Assembly (NCBI RefSeq): GCF_900099965.1
Contig: NZ_FNDJ01000008.1
Coordinates: 1 to 64,000, forward strand
Length of the DNA stretch: 64,000 bases
From: Nonomuraea jiangxiensis
Lineage (GTDB): Bacteria; Actinomycetota; Actinomycetes; Streptosporangiales; Streptosporangiaceae
Direction: 5' to 3'
Shown piece by piece: positions 28,301 through 36,105 of this stretch. The notes beneath the pieces were generated by a model. That model saw only the letters and a program-made list of their open reading frames with translations, did no database searches and was not told where the DNA came from. The position numbers and the translations under genes were made by a program. Position 1 is the stretch's first letter. Each line of letters begins with the position of its first letter.

Positions 28301-29415
28301 GGCAGAACGCCGAGCCCAGGACGATGACGTTCTCCAGCGCCAAGGCCGGCGGCGTGGCGTGGGAGTGGGACTTCGGCGACGGCAGCGCGCCGTCGAAGGA
28401 GGCCTCCCCGACGCACACCTACGCCGGCTTCGGCACCTACGAGGCGACGCTGAAGGTCACCTACGCCGACGGCGAGCAGGCCACCGGGAAGATCCCTGTC
28501 ACGGTCGGCTGCGCCGCGCCCGACGCCCGGCCGACGGTGCAGCTGCTCGACGCCTTCACCGGCGTGCGGAACAAGGCGGCCGGCGGCGGCTGCACGATCA
28601 ACGACCTGATCGACGACGAGCGCGACTGGAAGAACCGCAACCAGTTCGTCCAGCACCTCGACACCGTCGTGAAGCAGCTCCTCAAGGACGGCGTCATCAC
28701 CGCCCAGGAGGCGGAGGCGCTGCGCACCGCCGGCGCCAAGTCGGAGGTCGGGAGGGTGAGCGGGTACCAGCCCATCTTCGACGGCACGGCGTCGTCGCTG
28801 CTGGGCTGGAGCCAGGCCCCGTCCGGGCGGTTCGCCCTCCAGCCGGACGGCACGATCCGCAGCTCCGGCGGTCTGGGCATGCTGTGGTACTCCGACAAGG
28901 CGTACGCGGACTTCTCGGTCCGGCTGCAGTTCCGTGACAGCTCGCCCGACCCGACTCGCGCCAACAGCGGCGTCTTCGTCCGGTTCCCGGACCCGAGGAC
29001 CCCGCTGGAGCAGCGTCCCGCCGGAAGCTGCGGCACGGTCGGCGCGGCGCGCACGTCACCCGCGTGGGTCGCGATCTTCTGTGGCCACGAGATCCAGATC
29101 TACGACGGCGACACGGGCGAGCCGCAGAAGACGGGCTCGGTCTACAACTTCTCGCCCAACGGCCTGAACCGGGCAGGGGCGACCCCGAAGGGCCAGTGGA
29201 ACGACTACGAGGTCCGGGTGGTCGGCCAGCACTACACGATCATCCGCAACGGCACGGTGATCAGCGAGTTCGACAACACGCCGGGCAAGGCGTCGTCGCG
29301 CGCCGGTGACCCGCCCACGGACCTGCGCCAGTTCATCAGCGGGTTCGTCGGGTTGCAGAACCACGGCAACAACGACGTGATCGACTTCCGCAACATCCGC
29401 GTGCGCGAACTCTAG
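25399..29415 (+). CDS. Secreted ThuA / discoidin / PQQ sugar-dehydrogenase / PKD / DUF1080 protein
   Basis: The protein has 1338 residues; ATG 25399 lies 5 nt after AAGGAG (25388-25393), and ATG 25396 is also possible. A signal peptide ends near PAQAEA. ThuA first half at about 58-170; F5/8-type discoidin domain about 175-310 (KAFDGDNDTKWLA ... YYRLNI); ThuA second half about 320-425 (FYTGMGGTAASY). A PQQ-dependent glucose/sorbosone dehydrogenase propeller spans about 441-951 (GEPHGLTIAPNG, HAGGGMTFDEDGNLYIGTGD). PKD about 964-1038 (WEWDFGDGS), DUF1080/3-keto-glycoside hydrolase-like domain about 1125-1338. All parts point to extracellular sugar oxidation and keto-sugar handling. Electrons from PQQ would need an acceptor, and copper proteins flank it on both sides. 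Confidence 0.9.
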   Translation: MGRTGNLPSRPSAWRRVLMTMSSAVLVLGLAAPAAVPAQAEARLQAQLQAQAPAPAAKKPAVNVLVFSGQAAQQDDPVRAAATAIRELSKKNGFSVEEAQDPAVFTADNLARFRGVVFLSANGVSLDESQLAAFQAYIRGGGGFVGIRDAARAQVDSAWFTELIGTRPVGALPIAEKVTEAAASAENPPNETKDKAFDGDNDTKWLARTPTAWVQGKLDKPVAVAHYALTSANDSAGRDPKDWTLQGSQNGTTWTDLDKRTGETFPQRFQTKEYKFENTTAYQYYRLNITANSGEPLTQLAELRLFGPDSAPPPAPKEQKAVVDILDRRHPANEGLPLTLSRTDKWLSWNPNPVGKVHTIAQVEEWTYNPSMNGNGPFHPVSWCRDYDGGRSFYTGMGGTAASYTSDKQFRTHLAGAIRWATGIVRGDCQATIAANYTTERLTAPNTQGQLDQIGEPHGLTIAPNGKVFYIGKAACATGPIRDWSDPKVGLGCGTIHQWDPRTKQVKLLTTLPVMGNRGSGDELVKNEEGLVGITLDPDFAENGWIYTYWMPHASIDRDRRIGKRTVSRFDYDSRTQTIDQSSRKDLLQWDTQIHSCCHAGGGMTFDEDGNLYIGTGDSNSSGGSGGYSGNNWTQDYKGTSFQDARRTSGNTNDLNGKILRIHPEPDGTYTIPEGNLFTGEEEGGGKTRAEIWVMGVRNIARLQWDKENDWLTAGWVGPDAGGPSETWGPAKYETVTVLTSAGNQGWPYCMGNKQPYRDRSNSDATQPAEWYDCDNLKNTSPRNTGLVDIPPARDNMIWYSPQGGGPVYPKRQDGSGLPTYKQGEETFTMPYLKGGGQAVMSGPTYHRSQTDTDSGVAWPEYWDNKWFIGDQSNGNNRIAVTVNPETARDAGRPAFAEDLRNIIPGGGGANQLQSWMDAKFGPDGALYMLDYGSGFFSLHANQKLVRVTYKGGPATPNPDAAVARPARQNAEPRTMTFSSAKAGGVAWEWDFGDGSAPSKEASPTHTYAGFGTYEATLKVTYADGEQATGKIPVTVGCAAPDARPTVQLLDAFTGVRNKAAGGGCTINDLIDDERDWKNRNQFVQHLDTVVKQLLKDGVITAQEAEALRTAGAKSEVGRVSGYQPIFDGTASSLLGWSQAPSGRFALQPDGTIRSSGGLGMLWYSDKAYADFSVRLQFRDSSPDPTRANSGVFVRFPDPRTPLEQRPAGSCGTVGAARTSPAWVAIFCGHEIQIYDGDTGEPQKTGSVYNFSPNGLNRAGATPKGQWNDYEVRVVGQHYTIIRNGTVISEFDNTPGKASSRAGDPPTDLRQFISGFVGLQNHGNNDVIDFRNIRVREL

Positions 29416-29432
29416 GACGGTACGCCGGCCGG

Positions 29433-29467
29433 GTGCCGGGCCGGGGAGCGTTCCCCGTGCCCGGCAC
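29433..29467. terminator. Hairpin between the ThuA/PQQ gene and the cupredoxin gene
   Basis: Arms GTGCCGGGC / GCCCGGCAC plus inner CGGGGA / TCCCCG around loop GCGT, with one bulged T. No T-tract. It may terminate, attenuate or protect the 3' end of the upstream message. Confidence 0.65.
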
Positions 29468-29498
29468 TCCACCCTAGCTCGGAAAGGTGCATCGACAC

Positions 29499-31133
29499 AT
29501 GCATGTCGGATCTCTCCCCTCTCTCGTGATCAGAGCCTTACGGCGGGCGTCCGGAGCGGTGACGGCGCCGCGCCTCGCCGTGCTGCTGCTCGCCGTGGCG
29601 CTTCCCGCGCTCTTCCTGTCGTCGGTCCAGGCCGCCGCGCAGCCCCGTACGCAGCTCACCGCCGCGCAGGCGGCGGAACAGGTGCTCACCTGGACCGCCG
29701 ACGACAGCATGACCGCCTACAAGTCGGTGCCGGAATCGGCGACGGCGGGTCCCGCCACCATCGTCTTCGAGAACAGCGCGGCCACCGGCAACACCACCGG
29801 CATGACGCACACGCTGACGTTCGACACCTCCACCCCCGGCTACAACCACGACGTCAGCCTCAACATCATCGCCAGCCCCTTCGACGCCAACGGCGGCCGG
29901 CACATCGCCCAGGTGAACCTCACCCCCGGCAAGTACCGCTTCCACTGCGTGATCCCCGGTCACGGCCAGATGACCGGCGAACTCGTCGTCACCGAAGGCG
30001 GGGGCGAGGACACGACCGCACCGCAGGTCTCCGCGCAGGTGGCGGGCGACCAGGACGCGGACGGCAACTACGTGGGCGCGGCGACGGTCACGGTCTCGGC
30101 GAGCGACACCGAGTCCGGGGTGGACACCGTGGAGTACGCGCTCGACGGCGGAGAGTTCGCGGCCTACTCGGCCCCGGTGTCGGTCAACCAGGTGGGCGCG
30201 CACACCCTGTCGTACCGGGCCACCGACAAGGCGGGCAACACCTCGCCGGTGGGCTCGGTGGAGTTCACGGTGGTGGCTCCGCAGGAGGAGGACACCACTC
30301 CGCCCGAGGTCACCGGGAAGGTGACCGGTGACCAGGACGCGGACGGCGACTACGTGGGCGCGGCGACGGTGACGATCACGGCGAGCGACGCCGGCTCCGG
30401 GGTCGACACCGTGGAGTACTCGCTCGACGGCCAGCCGTTCGCGGCGTACACGCAGCCGCTGTCGGTCAACCAGCCCGGCGCGCACACGGTGACCTTCCGG
30501 GCCACCGACAAGGCGGGCAACACCTCGCCCGTGGACTCGGTGGAGTTCACGGTGGCGGCCTCGCAGGAGGAGGACACCACTCCCCCGCAGGTCTCGGCGC
30601 AGCTGTCGGGCCAGCAGGACTCGGCGGGCAACTACGTCGGCTCGGCGACCGTGATGCTCTCGGTGAGCGACACCGAGTCGGGGGTCGCCACGCTGGAGTA
30701 CTCGCTCGACGGCGGGCCCTACGCCGAGTACCCGTCCCCCGTGTCGGTCACCCAGGCGGGCGCGCACACCCTGTCGTACCGGGCCACCGACAAGGCCGGG
30801 AACACCTCGCCGGTGGCGACCCTGAGGTTCACCGTGGTGGCTCCGGAGGACGACACCACGCTGCCGCAGGTGTCGGCCGCGATCACCGGCACCCAGGACT
30901 GGGCCTGGAACTACGTCGGCTCGGCGACGGTGAAGCTGACGGCGAGCGACGTCGGCTCCGGGCTGGACACCGTGGAGTACTCGCTCGACGGCCAGCCGTT
31001 CGCGGCGTACACGAAGCCGCTGTCGGTCAACCAGCCCGGCGCGCACACCCTGTCGTACCGGGCCACGGACAAGGCCGGGAACATGTCGGTGGGCACGGCC
31101 AAGTTCATGATCGTGGAAGCCGCCGGCGCGTAG
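29499..31133 (+). CDS. Secreted cupredoxin with four OmpL47-like Ig repeats
   Basis: The protein has 544 residues; ATG 29499 is preferred because GGAAAGG (29481-29487) overlaps the alternative GTG at 29487. The signal peptide ends near SSVQAAAQ. The plastocyanin-like domain (about 60-165) has type 1 copper ligands H104 (GMTHTLTF), C150, H155 and M158 (HCVIPGHGQM). Four repeats of about 94 residues follow, each with SGVDTVEYSLDG-like and SYRATDKAGN motifs (OmpL47 or bacterial Ig type). It lies 83 nt after the ThuA/PQQ gene. A cupredoxin on an extended stalk could shuttle electrons from the PQQ domain to the laccase encoded two genes upstream; this is inference. Confidence 0.88.
   Translation: MHVGSLPSLVIRALRRASGAVTAPRLAVLLLAVALPALFLSSVQAAAQPRTQLTAAQAAEQVLTWTADDSMTAYKSVPESATAGPATIVFENSAATGNTTGMTHTLTFDTSTPGYNHDVSLNIIASPFDANGGRHIAQVNLTPGKYRFHCVIPGHGQMTGELVVTEGGGEDTTAPQVSAQVAGDQDADGNYVGAATVTVSASDTESGVDTVEYALDGGEFAAYSAPVSVNQVGAHTLSYRATDKAGNTSPVGSVEFTVVAPQEEDTTPPEVTGKVTGDQDADGDYVGAATVTITASDAGSGVDTVEYSLDGQPFAAYTQPLSVNQPGAHTVTFRATDKAGNTSPVDSVEFTVAASQEEDTTPPQVSAQLSGQQDSAGNYVGSATVMLSVSDTESGVATLEYSLDGGPYAEYPSPVSVTQAGAHTLSYRATDKAGNTSPVATLRFTVVAPEDDTTLPQVSAAITGTQDWAWNYVGSATVKLTASDVGSGLDTVEYSLDGQPFAAYTKPLSVNQPGAHTLSYRATDKAGNMSVGTAKFMIVEAAGA
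30006..31130 (+). repeat. Four tandem 280-bp repeats in the cupredoxin gene
   Basis: Units start at about 30006, 30288, 30570 and 30849, with periods of 282, 282 and 279 bp. Long identical DNA blocks such as CGGGCCACCGACAAGGC recur in every unit. This points to recent expansion or conversion, and repeat number may vary between strains. Confidence 0.85.
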
Positions 31134-31187
31134 CGCCCGCCGCCGGGCAGGGGTGACGGCCACCCCGAGAGGCGAGCTCGTCAGCCG

Positions 31188-31223
31188 GTGAGCGGCCTCC
31201 GTCCAAGGACGGGGGCCGCTCAC
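31188..31223. terminator. Near-perfect 17-bp hairpin ending the redox locus
   Basis: GTGAGCGGCCTCCGTCC pairs with GGACGGGGGCCGCTCAC around loop AA, with a single T-G wobble. This very stable stem 55 nt after the cupredoxin stop is the strongest terminator-like structure in the window. It lacks a U-tract, as is common in actinobacteria. Confidence 0.85.
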
Positions 31224-31405
31224 GCGTCAGGCCGCGTGCACGAGGAGCACCTCGGCCAGGCGCAACTCGGCGATCTCGTCGGCGAGGCTCCCCAGGGCGG
31301 CGACCCGGTAAGGTCATGAGCTACTACAGGACTCTCGATGCTATGACGCAGGCGCGCCTCATCATTATTGATGGGTCAGGATCCTCAATAGGCCGGGAGT
31401 AAGCA

Positions 31406-31720
31406 ATGTCTGCGATGTTCGCCTTCGAGGTTGGCGACATCTCTATGCGAAGCATGACCTTTGAGTACGTCATAAACGATCTCCTCGAGCGGTCCTCGGA
31501 TCCGATTGACCAGCAGGTGTGTCAAGTCGCCCTCGATCTGAATTGCCTTTGGGTGGACCAGATCAACGCGGGTCGAAAGTGCGCCCTTTTGGGCAACCTT
31601 CACGATGTTCTTGTGGAGCAATTGAGGAGCGGCGTCCATTCCGATAATTGGGTTGCGCTCTTCGAGATCAGGCGGGCATTGGACGAACTGGCGAAGCGCT
31701 ACCCGGATTGCTTCAAGTGA
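31406..31720 (+). CDS. Small soluble protein of unknown function, low-GC island
   Basis: The protein has 104 residues, starting at ATG 31406 after GGGAG. It is helical, with no signal peptide or membrane segment (YVINDLLERSSDPIDQQVCQ, WVALFEIRRALDELAKRYPD). Codon use is markedly less GC-biased than the neighbours, suggesting transfer. Size and composition resemble stand-alone immunity-type proteins, but no family was recognised and no toxin partner is adjacent. Confidence 0.55.
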   Translation: MSAMFAFEVGDISMRSMTFEYVINDLLERSSDPIDQQVCQVALDLNCLWVDQINAGRKCALLGNLHDVLVEQLRSGVHSDNWVALFEIRRALDELAKRYPDCFK

Positions 31721-31827
31721 GCATCGCAGCACGGCGCGGTCAGGCCGATCAGCACCTGTCCGTCCTGCAGGCCAGTGCCGATTGAGGGGGCGTCTCGGCG
31801 GATGCCAGAAGCCCTTCGTTGAGGGTC

Positions 31828-32107
31828 AGATCTCTGAGTCGCGCGGGGCCGGCCCGTGCTCGTAGGCATGGATGACGGCGCGCACCCGAGTGTGCAGCCT
31901 GAGCTTCAGGTCCTCGATCTCTTCCAGTTGCGCGGCCCGCTCGCCGTGCAGGCGCAGGGCATGGCCGACCGCGACCGGGGCCACGCCCATGATGACCAGG
32001 TCGGTGACCACGGACAGCCCCTTTTGTAGGCCTGCGGGATGAGCAGGCCGTAGCCGGTGGTCCAGGCAATGGACAGGCTCATGACCAGCCATGCCGCGGC
32101 GCGGCAG
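31828..32107 (-). pseudogene. Frameshifted membrane protein remnant
   Basis: One minus-strand frame gives AWLVMSLSIAWTTGYGLLIP followed by QAYK; the next frame continues GLSVVTDLVIMGVAPVAVGH and ends RAVIHAYEHGPAPRDSEI. Joined, they make one small membrane protein with a cytosolic helix (LHGERAAQLEEIEDLKLRLH). The shift is near 32030, in CTACAAAAGGGGC, a homopolymer-rich spot. The 5' end is not found. It is either a decayed gene or a base-call error. Confidence 0.5.
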
Positions 32108-32158
32108 GTAGAAGGCCGTGGGATCTCAGGGCTCCCGCGCGAGCGGCTGTGCGTGGCG

Positions 32159-32557
32159 TCAACGTGCGAACTTCTCGATGGCCGCCGGGGTGACGGGGGT
32201 GAAGAAGTTGACGAGGTTACCGTCGGGGTCGCGGAACAGCAGCGACCGGTTGCCCCAGGGCATCGTGGTGGGCTCGGTGACGAAGTCGGTGACGAAGCCC
32301 GTCAGGTTCTGGTGAACGCGGTCCACGTCGTCGACGAGGAACTCGGTGATCACGCTGTGGTTGTCCGCCGGACGGGCAGAGCCCGGGGCGAACAGCGGGA
32401 CGGTGCGGGTGCCGGCGATCGCGAGGGTTGCGCCCGCGGTCTTGAGTTCGGCGAAGTCTTCGGTGGCCCACGTCGCCCGCGCCCCTGTGGCTCGCTCGTA
32501 GAACTCGACGAGGCGCGCTACGTCGCTGGTGATGATGCGGATGGAGACGAAGTCCAT
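32159..32557 (-). CDS. VOC-family (glyoxalase/bleomycin resistance-like) protein
   Basis: The protein has 132 residues; ATG 32557 has an excellent AAGGAGA ribosome site. One VOC module: SIRIITSDVARLVEFYERATG at the start and LLFRDPDGNLVNFF near the end, with a metal-ligand-type Glu replaced or shifted. It is divergent from a YafY/WYL regulator; such pairs are frequent and the VOC protein is probably its target. The substrate is unknown. Confidence 0.88.
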   Translation of the reverse strand: MDFVSIRIITSDVARLVEFYERATGARATWATEDFAELKTAGATLAIAGTRTVPLFAPGSARPADNHSVITEFLVDDVDRVHQNLTGFVTDFVTEPTTMPWGNRSLLFRDPDGNLVNFFTPVTPAAIEKFAR

Positions 32558-32649
32558 GGGATCTCCTTGGCTCTGCTGGAGGCGTGCACATCGCAGGCTA
32601 GGAGAAATAGTGGACAGAATCGGTCTTGTATTCGCGTTAAGTTGTGCAC

Positions 32650-33639
32650 ATGTCTCGACCCACTGGCCGCGTACTGACACTCCTGGAGCTGCTGCAGTCG
32701 GGCGGTACCCGGACTATGGCCGAACTCGCCGACCGGCTCGGCGTCGAAAGGCGCACCGTGCGGCGATATGTGGACCAGCTGATCGACCTGGACGTGCCCG
32801 TGGAATCGGTACGCGGCCGCTACGGCGGATACCGGCTCGCCCCCGGATACCGCTTGCCTCCCCTCATGCTCAGCGACGACGAGGCGCTGGCCGTGCTGCT
32901 CGGCCTGGTCGCCGGCCGCCGAGCCGGGTTGACGACGGCGGAGCGCACGGCGAACGAGACCGCGTCGGCGAAGATCCGGCGGGTGCTGCCCAAGCACATC
33001 GCCCGTCGGCTCGACACACTCCTGGAGGCTCTCGCCTTCACGGATCAGCCCGGCGAGTTCGACACTCCAGACGCTGGGGTCCTGCTCGCCATCGCCGATG
33101 CGGTGCGCCACCGCCGACCGGTCTCGATCCGCTACACCGACCGCGACGGACGGCACAGCGAACGCACGCTGCACGCGTACGGGATCGTCGCCCATTCGGG
33201 CCGGTGGTACGTCACGGGCGAGGACGCCCAGATCGGCGAGGACCGAACCTTCCGGCTCGATCGCATCGCGGACGCGAGGACCCTGCCCGGCTCTTTCGAA
33301 GCGCCCGTGGGTCCCGGTCCGGCGCAGCGCGTGTTGTCAGGGTTCGCCACGGCCGCGTACCAGCATGAGGTGACCTTGCGGATCCACGGGACAGTTGAGC
33401 AGATCCGCGCACGCCTTCCCGCCAGCATCGCGAGCCTGGAGGAGCACGAGCCCGCGGCAGGCCAGGACCAGGCGGCCGAGCGCTGGCTGCGCGTCGAGCT
33501 ACGAGCGCAACGGCTCGACTGGTTGCCTCCGGTACTCGCCTCACTCGACCGGCCGTTCGTCATCGAGCGCCCCGATGAACTGCGCGACATCGTCATCGCG
33601 CTCGCCGATCGCCTCGCGTCCTACGCCCGCCAAGCCTGA
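32650..33639 (+). CDS. YafY-type HTH/WYL-domain regulator
   Basis: The protein has 329 residues from ATG 32650 (GTG 32644 is also in frame). HTH_11 at the start (TMAELADRLGVERRTVRRYV), then GGYRLAPGYRLPPLMLSDDEA, the hallmark of YafY-like proteins, and a WYL domain with RWYVTGEDAQ. TAAGTT at 32638-32643 could be a -10 placing the transcript start on the ATG (leaderless). It is divergent from the VOC gene. WYL domains bind nucleic acid or nucleotides; the signal here is unknown. Confidence 0.88.
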   Translation: MSRPTGRVLTLLELLQSGGTRTMAELADRLGVERRTVRRYVDQLIDLDVPVESVRGRYGGYRLAPGYRLPPLMLSDDEALAVLLGLVAGRRAGLTTAERTANETASAKIRRVLPKHIARRLDTLLEALAFTDQPGEFDTPDAGVLLAIADAVRHRRPVSIRYTDRDGRHSERTLHAYGIVAHSGRWYVTGEDAQIGEDRTFRLDRIADARTLPGSFEAPVGPGPAQRVLSGFATAAYQHEVTLRIHGTVEQIRARLPASIASLEEHEPAAGQDQAAERWLRVELRAQRLDWLPPVLASLDRPFVIERPDELRDIVIALADRLASYARQA

Positions 33640-33879
33640 CAGCGAGGAACCAACGTAGCCTCAGGGGTGGACGGCTGCGCGCACGAGGCGGGGACATGTC
33701 TTTGCGGCTTCCACCGGCTCGAAGCTCCGGCACAGAGCCGCGACATCGACCACGCGTATGCGTTGGCGCGCGCCTTCACCGCGCGTACTGCGACGGTACG
33801 ATCCGCCACCACGGCGTGGCGATGCCCCGGGACCTCGGCCTCGAACGCGGCCGCCGCAGCGGCGGCATCGGGTGACGCG

Positions 33880-34090
33880 AAGAGGGACCGCCGGAGCTGC
33901 CCGGGTTAACGGAGGCGTCGAACTGGATGAGCCCGCTCAGGTCACCGTCCTCGGCCATCCGGTCCAGGCCCGACACGACGACGGCCTTCGACGTGGTGCC
34001 GTCGGCGAACGTCACGGTGATGTCCTCGGTACCTTTCACGACGTGGTGCGCCGTCAGGATCCGGCGCTTCAGATCAACCTGACATGTAGG
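33880..34090 (-). pseudogene. HtrA/trypsin-like serine protease remnant with internal deletion
   Basis: The minus strand encodes RRILTAHHVVKGTEDITVTF followed by ADGTTSKAVVV, the region around the catalytic His of S1C proteases. It then runs within 15 residues into FDASVNPGSSGGP, the catalytic-Ser region. The segment with the catalytic Asp (normally DPxxDIAVL) is missing, so an in-frame internal deletion has removed the middle of the gene. Both ends are also lost. The gene cannot be functional. Confidence 0.65.
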
Positions 34091-34167
34091 AATTTTCCTA
34101 TATATAGTGGTCCCCGAAGCGGCGCCATGCCGCCCCCACCCTAGCGACAGCCAAGATTGGACCACCT

Positions 34168-34761
34168 ATGTCTGAAATCGCCGAGCGGTTCGACCGGCTC
34201 GCGGGCGCCTTCCAGGCCCGGATCGAGGCCACGCCCGCCGACCGCTGGGATCGCGTCAGCCCCTGCGAGGGTTGGACGGCCCGGGACGTCGTCGCCCACG
34301 TCATCAACGGGCACCGCGGCATCATCGCGGCGGTGCGCGGAACCCCGCCACAGCCCTCGCACAGGGTGGGTGTGTCCGGCATGGACGACGCCCCGAAGGT
34401 CGAGCCAGGCGCCGACCTCGTTGCCGCGTACGCCGAAGCCAGAGCAGGTATGCGAACTCTGCTCACCGATCCCGGCCTGGCCGCCACCCCGCTGCCGTTC
34501 AGCCCGATCGGCCCCGTGCCCGTGGAGCGGGCGGCCGACGTGGTGGGCGCGCTGGAGTTGCTCGTACACACCTGGGATCTGGCCCGCGCCGTCGGCGGCG
34601 ACGAGATCCTGGACCTGGAGGCCGTCGTACGCACTCATAACGCCCTGCGCCACCACTACGACGGTCTCCAGGCGACCGACGCCTTCCGGCCGAAGATCGC
34701 GGCGCCGGCCGACGCCGACCCGCAGACGGCGTTCCTCTGCTTCACCGGCCGCCGCCCCTGA
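34168..34761 (+). CDS. TIGR03086-type metal-binding protein (mycothiol maleylpyruvate isomerase-like, DinB fold)
   Basis: The protein has 197 residues. SPCEGWTARDVVAHVINGH (31-49) is the N-terminal signature of this family with metal-ligand His residues. ALELLVHTWDLARAVG supplies the C-terminal ligand. These DinB-like proteins use a divalent metal and often mycothiol, the actinobacterial thiol, in detoxification. The specific substrate is unknown. It is monocistronic. An AT-rich patch (TATATATAG, about 34099-34108) lies 60 nt upstream and may be promoter. Confidence 0.88.
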   Translation: MSEIAERFDRLAGAFQARIEATPADRWDRVSPCEGWTARDVVAHVINGHRGIIAAVRGTPPQPSHRVGVSGMDDAPKVEPGADLVAAYAEARAGMRTLLTDPGLAATPLPFSPIGPVPVERAADVVGALELLVHTWDLARAVGGDEILDLEAVVRTHNALRHHYDGLQATDAFRPKIAAPADADPQTAFLCFTGRRP

Positions 34762-35073
34762 CGGGCCACAAGGGGTGCCACGACCGAGTCACCGCGGCCT
34801 CCGCACAGCGGCATGGCGTGCGTCGTGGTGGCCGGGCATTGCCTCCAGGCAACACAACGTTCTTCCAAGGAACGACCCCTGTCCCATCGAGCGTGCTGGT
34901 CAGCAACGGGGTACGCCGGAGCAATCCGAACCTGGGAACTCGCGCGCACACTCCTGTTGGCCCTGGCGTGGCGCTTATCGACACTCACGGGGCCTTCGCG
35001 ACGCCACCCCGTATCCGGCCTGAGAGCGGCGCGCTTCTTGCCTTAGCGCCGGGGAAGGTTCAGTGTCAATTGC
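34762..35073. other. Gene-free
   Basis: No gene or clear signal. GGGGAAGG at 35051-35058 is a possible ribosome site for the frameshifted gene at 35074, although about 15 nt away. Confidence 0.4.
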
Positions 35074-35567
35074 ATGGGGGAAATCTTCGAGGGGCGTCAG
35101 TCGTTATCCCAAACCATCTGGCTGGCGCTGGGCAGCCTTTGTTTGCGGTCTTCGGGGGCGCCCTAGGCCTGGGAATCATCGAGGTCAAAGGCTACGACCC
35201 CCTGGTGGCGAGGATCATCGGGTGGGTGGCCGCGCTGTTCTTCCTACTGGCTCTGGTCGTGTGGGCACGCAGGCTGCTGCGCGGGAAGCAGGTCGTCATC
35301 CGGATCGACGACAAGGGAATTCACGACACGCGGCTTTCGCGCGAACCGATTCCCTGGCAGCACATCCGGGGCGTGAGTGTCATGCGGCAGTCGAACGTCA
35401 GCTACCTGACGCTCGATATGTCGCCGGCCGACAAGGAGCACTTTCTCCTGCCAAGCGCGAAGCTGGGTTCGCGACTCAATGGAATGCCCACCATTTCGGC
35501 GTCCGGTCTCCAGCCGTCTGTCGAGGATCTGCGCTTCGCGATCCATCGCCTGCGCCCGAGGCAGTAG
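35074..35567 (+). pseudogene. STM3941-like membrane protein with apparent frameshift
   Basis: From ATG 35074 one frame reads MGEIFEGRQSLSQTIWLALGS with good GC3. At about 35137-35145 the coding signal moves to another frame that reads LFAVFGGALGLGIIEVKG and then a second membrane helix (IIGWVAALFFLLALVVW). A PH-like soluble part follows (VIRIDDKGIHD, REPIPWQHIRGVSV), typical of the STM3941 family. The downstream frame alone has no good start. Either a single-base error or a real mutation split the gene. Confidence 0.55.
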
Positions 35568-35880
35568 TGCCCCGAAGTGCGGCCGTAGCGTCGGGCCGGC
35601 CCGCTGGTGATCAGTCGCCTGGTGCGACCGCTACGCCGCCCAGCGGCGGCGCGGCCCCGTACCCGCTTGACATCTGAGCGGGCGTTACGCGAGTTGGCGT
35701 CCCTTCCGTGAGCTCATCGTGGAAGGTACCCGCGAGGGCCTGGCCGCCGCCCGCCCGCGGCCAGCGCCGGGAGCGCCCGCTGGCCATGACCGCCCAATAG
35801 CCCGTCGGTCCGATGGTTCTCCGGTCTGCGTTGGGCATACCGTCGGCCCCAGGTAAGGCCTCAAGGGACAGACTTGAGTT
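35568..35880. other. Gene-free
   Basis: No gene or clear regulatory signal was recognised in these 313 bases. Confidence 0.4.
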
Positions 35881-36105
35881 ATGACGCGGCAGGAGATAGA
35901 TCGCAGCCGGTTGAAAGTGACCAGCCGACACCAGATCGCTCAACTGCGGATTCAGCGGGCCCGGGAGCGGGAACAGCGCAAAGTCCGCGAGCGTGTCCGT
36001 CTTTACCAGCGTGTGCGCCTCGCCGCGCTCGTGGTGGGCATTGCCGCGACGGTGGTCGTGGCGCTTTTGCGGGGGTGGGGTGTTCTCCCGCCGTTGCATC
36101 CGTAG
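35881..36105 (+). CDS. Small basic membrane protein, unknown function
   Basis: The protein has 74 residues. A strongly charged, Arg-rich helix (SRLKVTSRHQIAQLRIQRAR, then EREQRKVRERVRLYQRV) is followed by one membrane helix (LAALVVGIAATVVVALL) and a short tail. GGGACAG lies about 8-14 nt upstream. The amphipathic helix plus a C-terminal anchor could bind membrane or nucleic acid, but no family was recognised. Confidence 0.5.
   Translation: MTRQEIDRSRLKVTSRHQIAQLRIQRAREREQRKVRERVRLYQRVRLAALVVGIAATVVVALLRGWGVLPPLHP

Noticed and set aside
25540..28656. 1038-codon minus-strand frame opposite the ThuA/PQQ gene
   Set aside because: Shadow frame produced by high GC3; no domain recognised.
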